NCBI GenBank assembly: GCA_037952775.1
Contig: JBANAY010000003.1
Location: forward strand, 25,234,001 to 25,298,000
DNA: 64,000 nt
Direction of reading: 5' to 3'
Source: Clonostachys chloroleuca
Taxonomy: Eukaryota; Ascomycota; Sordariomycetes; Hypocreales; Bionectriaceae
Below the pieces are notes generated by a model. The model was given only the letters and a program-made list of their open reading frames with translations, had not been told where the DNA came from and did no database searches. Positions 39,492 to 53,032 of this stretch are shown in pieces; positions within the stretch are counted from its first letter, which is position 1, and each line of letters opens with the position of its first letter. The position numbers were made by a program, and so were the translations under genes.

Positions 39492-42400
39492 TATTAATAA
39501 CTCTTATTCAGCTAATTACTTTATCTCAATCGCTATATAATAATAAAGAAGATATTATAGCCGCTGTAGTACCCTAAGCCCAGCAACAGTATACTCCTGC
39601 TGCTAATAATAATCTACCTGCTCTAACCGTCGAGGATAATACTATAGACGAGGACAGCGATAACAGCAGCGAGGATAACAACAACTATACTAAGGAAATA
39701 CAGCTCTTACGAGACTAAGTTAACTAACTTAATATACACCTTGCGAATACCCGCCAGGAGTTAGCTAATATAATAAACCTTATAGTACAGCAAGCTGCTA
39801 TAAATACTAACCTCTATACTTAAGCTGTAACTATAGTTCAAGGATAAGAGCTAGGGTAACTACTTAAGCTACTACTACCTGAGATATTTAATAGAATCTA
39901 AGATAAACTTTAGGGATTTATAACTCAGCTCTAAGTATACTTTAATTACTTTCTTATTATACTTAATTAGTAAAAGGAAGATTATATATATCTATTTATA
40001 ACTTAAGGGAGTTATATTTAACTGGTTTAAATCTATTATAAAGGAATACCTTAGTAAATAGGGAAACTAATAAACTATTAATATTATAATAAGTTTTAAT
40101 TACTTTATAGAAGTTTTTAAGCAAACCTTTAGTATTTAAAATAAGAAGTATAAAGCAGAATATAAAATTAATATACTTAATTAGAAAGGATTATATTTAA
40201 CCTTTAGTACTTATTACCTCTAGCTACTAGCTAAGACTAAATAGGATAAGGAATATACTATATCTTACTACTTTAATTAACTTAAGAAAGAGGTACAGGA
40301 AGAACTATATAAAGAAGATAGACTAAAAAGTATTTATAAATATATAACTATAACTATAAGAATTAATAACTAGTAATACTACTAGTAAATCTATAATAGA
40401 AAGATAACTTATTTTACTAATACTGGAAAACTATAATAATAGTATACTATAGCCTCTGGGATATATATAGAACCTATAGAGCTAGGAGCTATAGAAAAAT
40501 ATAAATACTATAACTATAATAAGATTAGATATATCTTACCCTAATATCCAGAACCTAAGAAAGATAAGAAGAAAGATTAGAAACCTATTAAGGATAGTAA
40601 AAAGTAATTAGAAGTAATTAGGAAAACTAATACTAAAGTTTTAGGAATAATATATAAAATTAAAGAAACTCCTATAACTATTATAATTCCTAAGTATCCT
40701 CTAAGAGATATACCTATCTTCTAAGAAGTACTAGAACCTGAGGAATATATAAAACTCAGTATAGCTAGAAAATAATAAGAAGAAATCTAATAGATCTTCT
40801 AAGAGCTTAAGGAAAAGCTTAAATAAGGGGAACTAGTTCTAGGATTTAGACTACCTACTAAATATAAATATATATTCTATTATACTAATAGAGTTATTCT
40901 ATAAAATTCTATTAAGAAGGAATAATACTAGTAAATAAGGATAGAAATTAAAGCTAAATATAATAAACTCTATATATATTATTAAAAAAGGATATAGAAA
41001 TAATATCTAGATATATTAGATAAACTGGTTATTTTTAGAAATAATATAATTAGTATTATATAGCTTAGTAATAGTATATATAAGATACTAATCTGTATAG
41101 AGATAATATAGATATATAACTACCCTCTGGAATTATAGATAACCTACTATAATAATTAATACTAAGTATATTAGATAGAGAAGGCTAAGAATAATTTCTT
41201 TCTATACCCTAATAGAAAAATACCTAATAAATATACTATAGAATAAATATAATAATTTATATACTAATAATATAGTATAAAATAATATACTATCTTTAAG
41301 GAAGACCTAGAGGAATACCCTGAAGAATATATCTATAGCAAACTACTAATAGAATTATATACTAAACTAAGGTATAAGGTTTATAAGAAAGCTAAAATTA
41401 AATTATAGTATAAGAATAAGAACCTTAAAGATTAAGTAATAGCTGAATATAATAGTTAAATTAAATAATATTATAACTAGAAGTATAGGAACTATCTGGA
41501 AGCTAAAATAATAGTACTAGAACTAGCTAAATATAGTAATAATAATATAAACCCTGCTAAACTATACCTCTAATAGTACTAACTATAGGAAGAAGAAATA
41601 AGATAATACTGTAAATAAGATATACTATCTCTAACAGATAGTAAAGAAAGTAGTAATATAGAGGAATAGGAAATTACCTCTACTAATAAAAAAGAATAGG
41701 ATAAAGCCTATTCTAATAATAGGATATCTATAATAATTAATAAATTAAATAATTAGAAAAGGAAATATAAATAATTTATTTCTAGTTCTATAGATAAACT
41801 AAGAACCCTTATAGATATTCTAAAATAGGTATCTAAGAATAAAGAAGAGTAAGAATAGCTTAAATAATAAATTAACTAGGTAAAAAACAGTATAAACTAT
41901 CTATAATAGAGCTATAGTATAGTAAAATAATATTAAATTAGAAGACCCTAGAAACTATTAAGGGAGGAAATTTAATTAATATTATTATAGATATTAAGAT
42001 TAAGGGATATTAACTTATAGTATAAATAGACTGTAGAGTATTATATAATTATATCTTACTAGTAGTAATTAACTAACTCTACTTACTATAGAGGATAAAG
42101 AAGAAGTTCTATAATATTATAACTCCGGATAGAATATTATTTAAGTATAATAATAGAATTATTAACTCTAAGACTAATTACCTTATAATTAAAATCTAAA
42201 GGAAAAAATTTAATATTATATATAACTTAGTACTATTAAATTCCTATAATATTATATTAGGATTACTATAGCTATAAGATATAAACCTACTAATAGATTA
42301 GTTTACTAGCTATATAAAGTAAAGGGATACTCTTATAAACCTATATTAGGATTAATAGAAATTAAAATTTTATTAGATATTAGAAGAATATAATAATTCC

Positions 42401-45400
42401 TTAATAACTAAAAGTACTACTATAAAAAACTAAAATAATAACTTATAATAATAAGTAGATATAGTAATTATAGCCTTAATAGTACTATAACCTGGTATAC
42501 TAAAAAATCTATCCTACTAAGAATTATAATAAATAAAATAAATCTTAGGCTAAATATAAAAATTAGAATAACCCCTAGAAATAGATTTTATTAATTAGAT
42601 ATATATAATAAATTAATAAAAATATAACTATAATATTAAGTTTAATCTATAGTATAAATAAATAAGAAAGGAATAACTATAAAAAGATAAAAAGGAATAC
42701 CTTAAAAAAGAAAGACTAGATTATATCCTGAAGGAATACTGGAAGTATAATAAGCTATTTAAGAAAACCCTAGAAATCAGATTACTATAGTATAGCTAAT
42801 AGGATTATAAAATCTCTATTATTAATAGAGAAGAACTAGCCTTCTATAAACTCTATAACCTTATAGAACCTTAATTATAAATACTCTATAAATATATTAA
42901 TAATATATTAATAAAAGGCTATATATAGTTATTAACTTTATCCATAGGATACCCTATAATATTTATATCTAAGAAAAATAGTAAACTCTGTTTAGTTATT
43001 AACTACTACTAGCTAAATAAAATTATATATAAAGATAGAATACCCTTACTACTAATTATAGAACTTAGGGACTAGTTACAGGGTAAATAGTAGTTTACTA
43101 TACTAGATCTGAAGGGAGCTTATAACTTAATATAAATAAAAGAAGGAGATAAATAGAAAATAGTATTTAGAATAAAGTTTAATTTATATAAGTACCTTAT
43201 TATACCCTTCGGACTAATAAATATACCTATAATATTCTAATAAATAATTAATTAAATACTCCAGGAGTATCTTAATATCTTTATAGTTATATATTTTAAT
43301 AATATTTTAATATTCTTAAATAATCTGAATATATATAAAGAATATATATATAAGGTCCTAAAGAAACTAGAAGATATAAATCTCCTAATAGAATCTAAGA
43401 AAAGTTAGTTTTATATTAAGGAAGTTAACTTCCTAGAATATACTATTTAATCTAATAAAATATAAATAGAAAAAAGTAAAATTACTATAGTTTCTAAATA
43501 GGAGGAACTAATAAATATTAAGGAAGTATAAGCCTTCCTCGGATTTACTAATTACTACTAATAATTTATTAAAAACTATAGAAAGATTATTATACTACTA
43601 TATAATCTAATAAAGAAAGAAAAGGAATTTTAATAGAACTTAAAATATTAGTAAGTATTTACTAATATTAAACTCTATATAACTAATAAACCTATACTAT
43701 AGATATTTAATCTGAATAAGGAAGTAGAACTTAAAACTAATACTTCAGACTTTATAGTTAGTATATAAATCAGCTAAAGAGATAATAAAGGAAGACTATA
43801 CCCTGTAGTATTCTACTCAAAGAAATTATACAGTATAGAACTCAACTACCCTATCTATAATAAAGAATTTATAGCTATAATATATATATTTAAAGAATTT
43901 AAGTACTACTATCTAGGAATATAATATAAGGTTAAGATATATATAGATTATAAAAATATTCAGTATTTTACTATAACTTAATAACTTAATAGATAATAAA
44001 TATACTATACTGAATATTTATCTAAGTTCAACTATAAAATTATATATTAAAAAGGAATAGAAAACAGAAGAGCTAATACTCTTAGCTAAAAACCTAAATA
44101 TAAATAAATAGTTCCTAAAATAAACAGATAACTATTTACTATAAATAATAAAGGATACTTAGTATAGAAAACCTTAGGTACTATACTAAAGGAGATAGTA
44201 TATACTAAAGTACAGATAGAAGCTATATTAGATATAAAAATACTATAATAAGATATAAGAATAGTACTTATTAAAGAAATTTATAAGTACCTGCTCTTAG
44301 GATATTAAGGAGTTAAGAAGACCTTTAATAGGATAAAATAATATTATAATTACCCTGGTCTATAAAAGGATATATAAACTATAGTTTTAGAATATAATAC
44401 TTATATATAAATTAAATCTATAAGATATAAACTATACAGAGAACTTAAACTAGTTTTAGTACTAGAATAACTATAGTAATTAATATCCTTTAATTATATT
44501 ATTAAGCTACTATTATTAATAGAACCTATAATAGAAGTATAATATAATAGTATCTTAATTATTATTAATAGATTTATAAAGTATAGATATTTTATTCTAT
44601 ATAAAGAAGTAAGTTCTATAGAAGATCTTATATATTAATTCCTATAATATATAGTTAGTTACTATAGATTACTTAAGAAGATAATCTTAGATAGAGGAAT
44701 AACCTTTACCTCTAAATTTTAGTAATTACTTATAGTATAAATAGGTACTAAGTATAAGCTTTTAATAACTTACTACCCCTAGAGTAATAGATAAATAGAA
44801 TATTTAAACTAAATATTAGAATAATACTTATAGGTATATATTAATTATAAATAAGATAATTAAGTATAACTATTATCTATAGTACAGATTATATATAATA
44901 GTTCAGTATAAGAATCTACCCAGCTTATACCTATATATATAAACTATAGTTATAAACTAGAATTCCAGAACTAATAAATACTTAATAGACTAGATATACC
45001 TGCTGCTATACTTATAAAAGAAATATTATACTTATTATATATAGAAATAAAAATAGAATTAGAGTTTATCTAAAAAAGAATAAAAAAATATTATAATAAA
45101 ATAAGATTAAAGGGATTAATTTTAAAGGAGGGAGATAAGATCTACCTACTTTATAAAAATATTATAATAATATAACTAAGTAATAAATTAGACTATAAAA
45201 AACTTAGACTATTTAAAATTAAAAATAAAAAATCAGATACTAACTATAAACTTTTACTACTGGATATAATATATATCTACCCAGTTTTTTATATCTTATT
45301 ACTTAAAAAAGTACTAGAAAATACTCTGGATTAAGACTATCTGATTAAAGTCTATAAAGAAGAATATAAACTAGAAAAAATACTAAAGAAAGAAATTAGA

Positions 45401-46173
45401 AATAGATAAATATTTTACTTTATTAAATAGAAGGGATATACTAATAATAATAATACCTGGGAACCTACTAAGTACCTAAAGAACTACTAGAGGCTTATCT
45501 AATAGTTCTACTAGTAATATTAGGGAAGAAAGAAGGATTAGAAAAATCAGGAAGAATTAAAGTCTAATTAATAATCCCTATAGTACTAAGGGACTGTACT
45601 ATACTAACAGCCTATTACTCCTCTAAGATTACCTCCTCCTGAGTATAAATACTATCCTATTTATCTAAGTTATATACCCTATAATAAAATAAATACTAGG
45701 ATTTCTCCCGAGCTATCTAATATTAGTAATAAAGATAAGAAACCTTTACTAGAGCCTCCTGAAGAGCTAATTCAGATAAAGCTAATTTATTTTTTAAATG
45801 CTGCTCTTTAGTAACTAAATATTTTACTATATACAGATCAGTAGAAATCAGAAAATAAGGAATAAAATCATATATACTGAGATACTACCTCAATACTATT
45901 ATAAGATCAGCCCAGCTTTATATACTCTCTACAGCAAGAGGAAGCTTTAATTATATAATATACCTTCTTATACTTAAAACAATTTAAGTAAGATATAATT
46001 TTAATACCTATCTCTTTAATTAGAGATATAAGGTACTTATACTATTATAATTTCTTAGATAAAGACTGTAATATAGTTAGCAATATATAGAATAATTAAG
46101 GATAAAGAAATTATATACTAAGTATTAGCTATAAAAACTAATCTTAAGAATAAAACTAATAGGGAGGGAGTAA

Positions 46174-46551
46174 TATATTATAAATAAAGTATATACCTAC
46201 TGTATTATATAGTATACCCTACTTTTCTTACTAATAAGAGATAGATTACTCCGGATTATTAGTAAGCCTGAATAATCCTTAGCTAAACTTACTCTGGATT
46301 ACCAGTAAGCTATTATAAGCCCTTAGTATATATATATATTTATTTTACTAGATAGAATACTCTTTCAGACAGTTATTAATAATATTATCTATATATCTAT
46401 TATTACTAGCTCTATAATACTCATATATTAACAGTAACTTATATTATACAGCCTAAAACAACCTAATTATACTACTCAGAATAATACTCTGATTAGTTTA
46501 ACCCTGACCTACCCTAGACCCCTGTCCAGTATAAGTTATCTAACTATTATA
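46174..46551 (+). repeat. 3' LTR of gypsy element 1
   Basis: Direct copy of the 5' LTR, preceded by a polypurine tract at 46158-46170. The terminal CA of the solo copy at 32161 reads TA here. Confidence 0.9.
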
Positions 46552-48546
46552 TTTTAGTATTATAAATAAATTTATAATAGATTATAAGTTTAAATAATTA
46601 GTATATAATAAGAGATTCTAATAGTTATTATTAATAATATAAAAACTCTTTAAAATTATAAATATTATATTATTAAATATTTTACTTTTAATTAAATTTC
46701 TAATTCTAATTTATATAGTTCTCTATATATATTTACTTTTTAATATTTCTTTTAATTATAATACTTTATAATTTCTATATATTAAAAGAGTTTTCTTTAT
46801 ATAAATATAGCTTTTTATTTTCTAATATTTATTTATTTTTTAAATTTATTTTTTAAATTTATTAATTTTCTTTTTAAAAATAATAAACTTATATATAACT
46901 TATTATATATTTTTTATAATCTATTTAATATTTTTAGTAATTAAATTTGAAAAGTTATTTTAATAAATTTTTATTTATCTTTTAAAATATTTAAGTTGGG
47001 AATTTGCCCCTACGCTGTGCAAGGCTTGAGGATTTATTACAGAGATGGATCAGCATCGCCGTGGCTGGGAGAGCCAGCAAGTAGATGGAGGAAATTCGTC
47101 CCCGGTACTGACCTGCAAAGACTGCAGATCAAATCCGATGAGAGTAACCATTAGAACCCAACCCACCGCCCCCTTGTATGCTAACATGACGTAGAGGATT
47201 AAGATTATCGCGGTCGAATTTGATGAAGGTGAACCCAAAGAGGGAACACCTCCAAGTAATACGATTTGGCCCATTTGGGATAGACAAATGACCTTTCTTG
47301 CTGGAGCCAAATGTTCTATGATTGATCTTAAAGCAGATCTGAATATTGCCATCCGCGGACATTCAAAATCACACTTCGCAAGCTACCTGGATTTGAACCT
47401 TGAGTGCGAAGAAAGGCATACCCTAAAGGCATTTTGCTCGACTAGTGGAAGATGCTATATCCAAGTTGATGGTGACTCTCAACGCAAGTTGGGCGAGCTC
47501 GAAGCGGCTATTGTCCGATAACCTTCTACCTGTCTCCAAATGAACAGATCAAGTCGTTGCATATCGTTGTTCGCCAATCAATAGAGCTAGCTTTTGCACA
47601 AGGACCCTTTCTTGCGGTAAGAACCCAACCCATCTGTGCCCTACAGGGATGAGACAGCCTCTTACCTTGTTCAGATTCAAACATCCAGCGGCCGCACTTT
47701 ATACTACGGCGCTGTATTGATCCCTTCTGTTCCATTCACACAAGGGCACTTTGCACGCTTCGACGACAAAAAAGGATTAAATTCTTAAGCAGGGATATTT
47801 TCCAACATTGGGGGTTGTGTTTCAGACGACAAAAACCTCGCAAAATACGCAGAAAATATCATCATCGTTTTGAAGAGTGCCAGCGCTTGGTCAATTTGAA
47901 CCACGCCGATTCCTCAGTAAACATCACGAGCACACATTCCTCAGTAAAGCCTGCTTATCCGGTACCAACAATACCTCAACATACGAAGGTCATTTTCATT
48001 GGGGGATCCTTGAAGAGGTCAGTTGCATACTTCAACAATGACTGTCCTACACCAACTGGTTTACTTACTTGATACAGGCTATTTTGTGGCTTTTCACGAA
48101 TCGCTACGACTACTGCGCCTATTGGAAAGGGATCGAAATGAAAGTACCCATCACGGCAAGCGACCTCCCGGTTATGAAGGTAGTTATTTAAACCAAATTG
48201 GTTGTGGACCTGGATGAAGATAGTTCGTAACAGCGTTGATCATGGCTTGGGAAATGTTCTTAGTCTTCCATCTTTGGAGGAATTAGACACCCTTTGTGAA
48301 GATACCTGGTTGCGGTTGTTCCATTTCGGCGCCTTGGGGTTAACCCCGAGAATAATAAAAATAGATGGCTGACTTGTGATTGGCCTGAGCAAAGTCTACG
48401 CCCTGAATAGTCTGCCGGTCATCGAAGCCTAAACTCTTTTGCTCTGTAGAGAAAGATGCTTCCAGGAAGCAGGACTAACCCAGTTCGTCAACATTTACCG
48501 TAACAGTCCGTGCTACCTAGGCAGGTTGTCAACATAACAGAGCGCT
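46552..48546. other. AT-rich flank, then normal DNA with a decayed gene
   Basis: 46552-46985 continues the AT-rich RIP-like block. Composition switches abruptly to normal at about 46990. Apart from the possible decayed gene at about 47147-47790, the region to 48546 shows no recognisable product. Confidence 0.45.
47147..47790 (+). pseudogene. Possible decayed gene of unknown family
   Basis: Coding-like stretches occur in changing frames: VEFDEGEPKEGTPPSNTIWP then DLNIAIRGHSKSHFASYLDL in one frame (stop TAG near 47195, TAA near 47519), LSPNEQIKSLHIVVRQSIEL in another, and SSGRTLYYGAVLIPSVPF near 47690. Together they look like one gene broken by frameshifts or with unrecognised introns. I do not recognise the family. 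It borders the AT-rich repeat block. Confidence 0.35.
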
Positions 48547-50105
48547 TCACCCTAGGTAAACCTCCATCTCCACAGGTAGCTCGCCGGTTTTTACATTTTG
48601 ATTTTTCTCCCATAAGATAACAGGCTTAACAGTCTTCCCAACCTTCATCTCTTCGAGTGCCAGGTTGACATCCTCGGCCTAACAGTGCGATTAGTATGGC
48701 TTCTGACTTACTGTTCTAGCTACTCACCCTGTAAAATTTAATAAGCCTATCAATAGGAAACAGTCCCTCACGATACCATTGAATCATTCGTGGAACATAC
48801 TTTTCACATGTAGAGTTAGCAAGTGGTTTGGGTTCCAACACCATCGCAACTCACAACTGATGCTACTGCGTCCCCTTGTACGCTGCCAAGTAAAGTTTTA
48901 CCCGTCTTCAATTAGTGGTCGTGTTAGCAAGCTTGAAATCATATACAGATAAAGAACATACCATCTTGAACTTCGTAATATCCACTTCAATAGATGCTCC
49001 TGACATCCCTAGCAAAACCATTTTACCGAGAACGCTAGTCATGTCGAGTGCCTGCTGAATGACAGGAAGCGCTCCAGTAGTGTCAATAGTGATTGAAGAG
49101 CCTGCTCCATTGGTCGTTGTCCGGACAGCTTCTGAAAGTCCAGCAGGATATTTCTCATTGTTTATCAAAACAGTTGCTCCTAATTCTTTTGCACGCCGTA
49201 GTTTCTCCTCGACACGATCGATAGCAATGATTTGTTTGCAGCCAATTATCTTGGCAGCCTGAGCCGCACGCGAAGCAGTCAGTGGAAACGTAGAGAAACC
49301 TCCTAGGCACAACTTACCATGATGCTTGCGAGGCCAACACCTCCGAGTCCTATAATGGCAACCGAGTCGCTGGGCTTAGCCTGTGTGAGGATCGAGATCG
49401 TTGCAGCGCCTGTTTGGAAACCGCAACCCAGGGGCGCAAAAAGCTTGAGCTCCTCCCTATCCTTTACAACGCCGCTCATGTTGACTATGCAGTTCTCTTT
49501 GACGACAGCCAAGTTTCCAAGGCTAGACTGGCCGAAAAAGCCGCCAGCTACAGGGCCTCCATCACCCTCCGCGAATTCCGTACCTCTCGTGTAAGCTGGC
49601 CCACAATCGTTGAAGCATAATTCAAAACTTGAAACACAATATGCTGGATGCCCGCTCTGACAGCTGGTACATCTTCCACAGAAAGCAACTGAAAGTAGAA
49701 CCGGATCACCTTCCCGCAAAGGTGCTGTAGGAGGAACGGTGTTGGCGCCGACTTTAGCCCCGATCTTTCTGATATATCCGGAACCTAAGGATGATGTTTG
49801 TCATAAAACTAATGCTCATACTGGGGGAGGTTTGCTAGCTCAGTTTCTCAATAGCAACGTATTCACTTACCTTCGTGACCTAAGACCCTAGGAAAGACCC
49901 CGTTAGGTCGTGCAGCTATTGCAATGTCTGTATGACACAGACCAGTGGCCACCACTTCGATCAAGCACTCATCATCCCGGAGATCGCGGAGTGATAGATT
50001 CTCGAGGACGAAACTGGGTTGGCCATCCGAACTCGGAGCTGATGTAACAATTGCACGACAAGGATATGGCATATTGAGAGCGTTGGCGAGAAATGAGCTT
50101 ATCAT
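48547..50105 (-). CDS. Zinc-dependent alcohol dehydrogenase (aryl-alcohol type MDR)
   Basis: Six inferred exons: 49871-50105, 49318-49784, 48962-49258, 48855-48905, 48728-48799 and 48547-48678, phase-consistent, 417 residues. Medium-chain dehydrogenase with catalytic zinc ligands in ATGLCHTD (Cys57) and LGHEG (His77), structural zinc cysteines in CGRCTSCQSGHPAYC, a third catalytic cysteine in PLGCGFQTGA, and the NAD(P) fold GLGGVGLASIM. The style is that of benzyl/aryl-alcohol dehydrogenases, which oxidise aromatic or allylic alcohols reversibly. A second Met (50072, MPYPCRAIV) may be the real start. It is divergent from the aldehyde dehydrogenase with 378 bp between them, which suggests coordinated oxidation of alcohol to aldehyde to acid. 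Confidence 0.9.
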
Positions 50106-50483
50106 TCACCAGTGGTATGTGCAGTAAGCGGGCGTTTATCTATGTTCGGACGACAGGCTTAGCATTCCTGTCTACTCTAGCAGCGGAGGGCAAGGTCAAG
50201 GGGTACATAAGCTATCGCTATACGTACCGTTCAGACCTGGATGAACATATGAAAATTCGGTTTTGTTTAATGTTCGTTCCGAGCCCACAGTGGCCAGCTC
50301 TTCTGTTCCGGGGAGATAAGATCTTGAGCCGGAAACCTTCCGAGTGCTCACGACTTTTTATGCTCCACTGAGGCTTTAGCGCCGGAATTTAGAATGTGAT
50401 TAAGCCGTTTGGGCCCAAGCAAACCGTAGATAAATCGCGGTACACAACTGATGGACCCCAAACTCATACGTGCCTGAACCACA
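50106..50483. promoter_or_regulatory. Shared promoter of the ADH-ALDH pair
   Basis: A 378-bp spacer between divergent start codons of the alcohol and aldehyde dehydrogenases. No specific operator was recognised. The arrangement itself suggests joint regulation. Confidence 0.5.
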
Positions 50484-52121
50484 ATGTCCACAAAGGCAAT
50501 GACTGCTCCAACGTCAACGAAGTACGAGACACGTCTCTTCATTAATGGCGAAGTCAGCAGCATGCTCATGCAGCACCAAATATAACTATGGGGCTAACAC
50601 GCTTGCTAGTTCTCCGCAGCCTCAGACGGAGGGACTTTCCCGTTGAATTCGCCACTCACACGTGAGACGGTCGCTTTGAGTGAGTCCTCCCTCGTGGCAT
50701 CTCAATGGATGCGCCAGAAGCTTAAAAGTTTCTTCGTTAGTATCCGAGGCCACAGTAATGGACACAAACCGTGCTGTTGCAGCAGCAAAGGCGGCCTCGC
50801 CAGCATGGGCGGGTCTATCGGTCCACGAAAGAGGAGCTTATATGAACAACCTAGCAAGTTTGATCGCGGAGTCTGAGAAGGAACTCGCTAGCCTAGAGGC
50901 CATCTCCATGGGGCGACCCATCTCTGGCTACTGGGATGCAAAAGCCGCGGTGAAAAAGCTTCAGTATTTCGCCACGGCTGGCTGGAACGGCCAGGGTCGC
51001 ACCAGTCTCAATACTCCAGGATTCATCAACTTGACTCTGAGGCAGCCGTTTGGAGTTGTCGCTGCTATTATTCCCTGGAATGTCCCGGTGTACGTTTTCA
51101 TCAATAAGATCGCACCCGCGATCGCGGCTGGCAACACGGTGGTCCTCAAGAGCAGCGAAAAAGCCCCTCTGACGGTGAGTTGCCTGATCTGTGATGTCTT
51201 CACGTCTGGATTAAAGCTAATCCTTCGAAGTCGGCAAAGCTTGCAGGGCTCATCCAAAAAGCTGGCTTCCCACCTGGTGTCATTAATGTGCTTTCCGGCC
51301 ATGGCCACATCTCTGGTGCCACCCTGGCTTCACATATGGATGTTAGACTGATCACATTTACCGGCTCAGGACGAACTGGGCGCCTCATCCGTGAAGCGGC
51401 AACAAAATCCAATATGAAGAACGTTGTCCTTGAGCTGGGAGGAAAGACTCCGGCTGTAATATTCGACGACGCGGATCTGGAGCGCGCAGCAAAGGAAACC
51501 TTCCACAGTATCCAGTGGAATAGCGGACAGGCGTGTATGGCTAATTCTCGTGTGTATGTCCATGCTTCAGTGGCGGAACGCTTCCTGGATCTATTCAAAG
51601 AATGTGCCAAAGACGTTAGACTGGGTGACCCTCTGAACCCAGAAGTCAATCATGGGCCGCAAGCGGACATTGCACAGTACGACATCGTCAAGAAGTACTT
51701 TGAGATAGGCAACCAGGACGGCAAACTTGTTCTTGGAGGTGTGCCGGAAGATACCACAGGTTACTTCATTCAGCCGACCATCTTCGTTGAAACTCCCGAG
51801 AGTGCACGAATCATGAGAGATGAAGTTTTCGGGCCTATCGTCAACATCAACATCTTTACTGATGAAGACGAGGTTATACGAATGGCAAACGATACTGAGT
51901 TCGGTCTCTATTCCGCTATATACACTCGGGATATTGACCGGGCCATGCGCTTCGCAAGAGCCTCGGAGGCCGGCACGGTAGCAATCAATTGCACTAGTCC
52001 TACGGGTGCGTTTGACCTTCCATTTGGAGGTTACAAAGCAAGCGGCATCGCGCGAGAGGGGATTCACGACAGCCTAGACAACTATTTGGAGACCAAAACT
52101 GTCATCATCAGAACGGGATAG
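50484..52121 (+). CDS. NAD(P)-dependent aldehyde dehydrogenase
   Basis: Four exons: 50484-50552, 50610-50679, 50741-51174 and 51231-52121 (introns of 57, 61 and 56 nt), 487 residues, all phases consistent. The small first exons restore the usual family start: TKYETRLFINGE joins FSAASDGGTFPL and then TRETVAL joins ISEATVMDTNRAVAAAK. Motifs: IIPWNVPV, FTGSGRTGRLI, the general base Glu259 in LELGGKTP, the nucleophile Cys293 in NSGQACMANSR, DEVFGPIV and LPFGGYKASG. Oxidises an aldehyde to the acid. Paired with the divergent alcohol dehydrogenase. The first intron has a GTCAGC donor, weaker than usual. The aldehyde is unknown; an aromatic one is likely from the context. Confidence 0.92.
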
Positions 52122-53032
52122 TGCCTTTAGATCATGACTAATGGTATCGAGTTGAGAACCGCTTGTAGTATTGGTTTCGACCGGTGGCTTCCTATTCTTT
52201 ATTCCATAGACTGAATTCACCTGGAACATCATCATTTGTGCCAAGAAAAAGCGGCTACATACAGAAATGTCATCCCGGGGCTGGCCTGCGCGTACTGCGA
52301 TAACACACCCACGATGATGAAAATTTGCAATCAAAACTTTGCATCGTAAGGATAAGTAGTTGAACTGGACTTTGAGAGTTCAGCATGAAGCTAGTACATG
52401 TATACCCCCCACAAAAGTCAATAAGGATTGTTCCCGGCTTTCCGGCCATAATATGTTCTTCTGTCCTCAAGGCTTACCATCAAGGCGGTTCGACGCCCTA
52501 TGCCATGAACCTCGCCATTAGCCTCCTTGGCACGTGCGTGCTGTGTGGATCAGGCGAACTGGATGACGCAAGAGACGAAGAACGTCTCGTAAGGTTTTTG
52601 GCGGTCCAAATTGAAACGGGTTTATCAAGCGGCATGACCAATTTCGGCGGTTAAGTCTGTCTTTTCCAGAACGTTTCTGATCAAAGAACTACGGAAGTTG
52701 CGCGGAGCTTACGGCGTTAAGGTATCTAGTGGGACGGATAAAAGAATCCCGGCGCATCTGAGCGAGAGGCGAGCGATACATGTGAGTTAAGTTGAGTAGA
52801 CTTGCAATTGCGGAGTGGCTGTACTCTAAGAGTTACGAAGCTAATCCGGTTTGCGAACCTGACCTTGTCGGTCGCCGGTACATCCACCCGCCGGATGAGT
52901 AGCTCATGCGAAGGAGTGAAATAGTGAAAACGTAAAAAAGCAAGCGTCAAATCCTCGTTGCGATTCCTAAACGAGCCCAACTTGGCGAGACCATTACACC
53001 TCCAAGGCTAATTCGAAACGGAACACTCAATA
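52122..53032. other. Intergenic
   Basis: About 900 bp of ordinary composition between the aldehyde dehydrogenase and the decarboxylase. Opposed short frames (52385-52654 plus, 52726-52980 minus) have no domain. It should hold the decarboxylase promoter. Confidence 0.5.

Larger units (their letters stand above)
39114..46551 (+). mobile_element. Full-length RIP-mutated Ty3/gypsy chromovirus
   Basis: Two direct LTRs of about 378 bp flank a 6.7-kb interior read on the plus strand. Despite dense stops, order and motifs are clear: gag zinc-knuckle remnant (about 40503-40545), protease region (about 42000), reverse transcriptase (about 42890-43340, with the catalytic YxDD box now read as YFNN), RNase H (about 43700-44000), integrase (about 44280-45100) and a chromodomain (about 45390-45490, KGYTNNNNTWEP). 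A polypurine tract AATAGGGAGGGAG precedes the 3' LTR. CA and TG are nearly absent and TA is in excess, the RIP signature. ATTTT occurs at both outer edges (39110 and 46551), but its value as a target duplication is weak in AT-rich DNA. It cannot code for any protein now. Confidence 0.92.

Noticed and set aside
39492..46170. Long stop-rich AT region as a centromere or mitochondrial DNA insert
   Set aside because: Flanking LTRs and recognisable gypsy domains in order show it is a RIP-mutated retrotransposon.
48800..48854. Stops near 48820 as evidence of a broken alcohol dehydrogenase
   Set aside because: A GTGAGT..AAAAG intron of 55 nt removes them and restores the family sequence with correct phase.
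50484..50740. Aldehyde dehydrogenase as N-terminally truncated
   Set aside because: Two small upstream exons supply the normal N-terminus (YETRLFINGE and FSAASDGGTF).
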